Source: CAZJLP01 sp964546955 (GTDB lineage Bacteria; Verrucomicrobiota; Verrucomicrobiia; Opitutales; Opitutaceae). Taken from it: a stretch of DNA of 23,628 nucleotides. Below, one piece after another: positions 21,863 to 23,628 of the stretch. Within the stretch, counting starts at the first letter, position 1; each line of letters begins with the position of its first letter. The notes beneath the pieces are model-generated. The model made no database searches. It worked only from the letters and a program-made list of their open reading frames with translations, and was not told the origin of the DNA. The position numbers and the translations under genes are program-made. The DNA is taken from contig CAZJLP010000073.1 of the NCBI GenBank assembly GCA_964546955.1, positions 1 to 23,628 on the forward strand. The letters are read 5' to 3'.

Positions 21863-23628
21863 ATGAAAATCGGAAGCAAAACACTTGTGGTCGCCCTGCT
21901 TTTCGTCGGCCTGGTTTTGGTCAATTACCTTGCCTCCCGCCTGCCGGTGCGGGTCGACGCCACGGCCGAGGATCTGTACACGCTCTCGGCTGGAACCAAG
22001 GCCCTGCTGGGCAAGATGGAGGACGCGGTCCAGCTCGACTTCTATTTCTCGCGCAGCGCCCAGGGAGTGCCGATCACGTTCAAGAACTACGGAGCGCGGG
22101 TGGAGGAAATGCTTCGGCAGTACGTCCGTGCTTCGCGGGGAAAGGTACAGCTCAAAGTCATCGATCCGCGGCCCGATACGCCCGAGGAGGAAAAAGCGAA
22201 CGCGGCCGGCCTCACTCCGCATCGCCTGGGTTCCGGCGAGCAGTTCTTCTTCGGCTTGGTGGCCACTCAGGCGGATCAGCAGAAAACCGTCGCGAATTTC
22301 TCGCCCGATCCGCGCAATCCGTATGTCCGCGAGCCTTTCCTGGAGTACGACATCTCGCAGATCGTCTATAGCGTGCAGCAATTCGACAAGAAGAAGCTCG
22401 GGCTGATCACGAGTCTGCCGCTGCGCGGTACACCGGGGATGCCCATGATGCGCCAGCCCGGCCAACCGAGCCAGTTCTCGTTCATGGAGTGGGAAAAAAC
22501 CTTCGAGGTGAGCTCAGTCGAGGCGAATGCCACCGAATTGCCGGCAAACCTCGATGCCCTGGCGATTGTGCACCCGCAAAATCTGTCGCCAAAGCTGCTG
22601 TATGCGATCGATCAATTCCTGCTCGGCGGCAAACCGGTGTTCGTGGCGGTGGACCCGTCCTCGAACTTCTTCAAACGGCAATCCCAGCAGTCCGGCATGT
22701 TCGGCGGACCTGCGCCGAATGGATCGAGCGACCTCCCTGAGCTCTTCAAAGCCTACGGCATCACCTACTCCACGCAAAACGTCGTCGGAGACCTGGAAAC
22801 CGCGCTGTCCGACAATTCGGGCAACCGCTACGTCACGTGGCTCTCGCTCGCGAAGACCGAATTCAACCCGAAGATGCTGGCGACCGCGCAGCTGAATTCA
22901 TTGCTCTTCGTCGAGTCCGGGAGTTTTAGCGTGGCGGGAGACAAGGGTCTGACCGTGACGCCCCTGGTCGAATCCTCACCGCGCAGCGGCGATGTGTCCT
23001 CGATGGTCCTCGGCATGACCCAACCGGATCAAGTCGCCCGCCAAGTCACGCCGACAGGAAAGAAACTGCTCGCTGCGATGGTCCAAGGAAAACTCAAGAC
23101 CGCCTTCCCCGGCGGCGCACCTTCCGAAGAGAAAAAAGCCGACAATCCGGCCGATGCGGGCAAGCCAGCGGAGCCGCCGCCGCCAAAAGCGGAGTCCGCG
23201 GCAGACACAAAGCCAGCGGGCCTAGCCGAATCCAAGGCCACCTCGACCCTGATCGTGGTGGCGGATACGGACTGGATCATGGATGAATATATTTTCAATC
23301 CCCAGTACCTGCGCATGCGGATTTATGCGCCGCAAAACGACAACTATGCGCTGGCGGGCAATTCCCTCGAATTTCTCGCGGGTTCGGAGGACCTCATCAG
23401 CCTTCGCGGCAAAGGCAGTTCGCAACGGCCTTTCACCGTGGTGCGCGAAATGGAGATTGAGGCGCAGCAAAAGTATCAGCAGCAACTCGACGCGCTGGAC
23501 GGCCGCTTGGCGCAGGTGCAGCAAAAACTTTCGGAGCTCCAAGGCAAAAAAACGGAGGGAAATCGTCTCATCGCTTCGCCCGAGGTGGTGAAGGCGATCG
23601 AGGATTTCAACAAACAGGAAGCGGAAAT
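21863..23628 (+). CDS. GldG-like ABC auxiliary protein (partial, runs off right edge)
   Basis: An open frame from ATG 21863 to the window end, 588 codons with no stop, so the C-terminus is missing. Residues 5-24 form a membrane helix (KTLVVALLFVGLVLVNYLAS). A large extracytoplasmic domain follows, of the GldG / ABC-type uncharacterised transport family (TAEDLYTLSAGTKALL, VQLDFYFSRSAQGVPITFKNYGARVEEMLRQY, EPFLEYDISQIVYSVQQF). A Lys/Pro/Ala/Glu-rich low-complexity linker lies at about 415-455, then a conserved block (STLIVVADTDWIMDEYIF), then a coiled coil (about 533-560, rich in Gln and Leu). Full-length relatives usually end in a second membrane helix. It works with the ATPase and permease upstream, and a DUF4340-type gene often follows in such operons, which cannot be checked here. 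Confidence 0.88.
   Translation, partial: MKIGSKTLVVALLFVGLVLVNYLASRLPVRVDATAEDLYTLSAGTKALLGKMEDAVQLDFYFSRSAQGVPITFKNYGARVEEMLRQYVRASRGKVQLKVIDPRPDTPEEEKANAAGLTPHRLGSGEQFFFGLVATQADQQKTVANFSPDPRNPYVREPFLEYDISQIVYSVQQFDKKKLGLITSLPLRGTPGMPMMRQPGQPSQFSFMEWEKTFEVSSVEANATELPANLDALAIVHPQNLSPKLLYAIDQFLLGGKPVFVAVDPSSNFFKRQSQQSGMFGGPAPNGSSDLPELFKAYGITYSTQNVVGDLETALSDNSGNRYVTWLSLAKTEFNPKMLATAQLNSLLFVESGSFSVAGDKGLTVTPLVESSPRSGDVSSMVLGMTQPDQVARQVTPTGKKLLAAMVQGKLKTAFPGGAPSEEKKADNPADAGKPAEPPPPKAESAADTKPAGLAESKATSTLIVVADTDWIMDEYIFNPQYLRMRIYAPQNDNYALAGNSLEFLAGSEDLISLRGKGSSQRPFTVVREMEIEAQQKYQQQLDALDGRLAQVQQKLSELQGKKTEGNRLIASPEVVKAIEDFNKQEAE

Noticed and set aside
21086..22465. Minus-strand open frame (459 codons) opposite the ABC permease and GldG-like genes
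   Set aside because: It is composed of charged, low-complexity text and lies opposite two well-supported membrane protein genes.
1..23628. tRNA, rRNA, CRISPR arrays, transposases or integrases
   Set aside because: I read both strands for T-loop consensus, regular spacer-repeat spacing and transposase motifs and found none. The heptamer runs are too short and too degenerate to be CRISPR.

Overview
The window is GC-rich and densely coding, with no phage, insertion sequence, CRISPR array, tRNA or rRNA visible. The gene set suggests a member of the Verrucomicrobiota, most likely an Opitutales/Opitutaceae-type bacterium. The clues are a PEP-CTERM sorted surface protein, RNase HIII beside RNase HII, a gliding-type (Gld-like) ABC exporter set, and start codons almost all without a Shine-Dalgarno sequence and preceded by short pyrimidine runs. 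The taxonomic call is inference from gene content.

Region 1 (1-6942, all minus strand) is an envelope and signalling block. In transcription order it holds a cytoplasmic PAS histidine kinase, a secreted PEP-CTERM protein with a von Willebrand A-like fold (DUF1194 type), a sigma-54 dependent NtrC-type response regulator, a polytopic GT39-like glycosyltransferase and an outer-membrane beta-barrel protein. The PEP-CTERM gene lies between the kinase and the regulator and ends in a good intrinsic terminator.

Region 2 (7182-14442) is mostly housekeeping: rnhB, a small secreted protein, a single-pass membrane protein, rnhC, mutY, a TlpA-like thiol-disulfide protein, a TIM-barrel sugar isomerase-like protein and rpsU with a strong terminator.

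Region 3 (14556-20157) holds dnaE, cyanase (cynS) with a palindromic candidate operator, and an RsmB/NOP-type RNA cytosine methyltransferase. Region 4 (20363 to the right edge) is an ABC ATPase, an ABC permease and the start of a GldG-like auxiliary protein, tightly spaced as an operon that runs out of the window.

The most unusual signal is a family of degenerate 7-bp tandem repeats. They usually occur as two facing arms that could fold into long hairpins, and they sit in the short gaps between genes (about 3129-3229, 6954-7002, 7062-7165, 9710-9834, 18340-18360). Units differ in sequence between loci, but the 7-bp period and the inverted layout persist. One copy appears to lie inside dnaE (about 17172-17238), read in frame as an extra linker of roughly 30 residues just before the helix-hairpin-helix region. 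The copy after rnhC abuts a perfect 19-bp hairpin that duplicates the last codons of rnhC in inverted orientation. I do not recognise this repeat as a named family.
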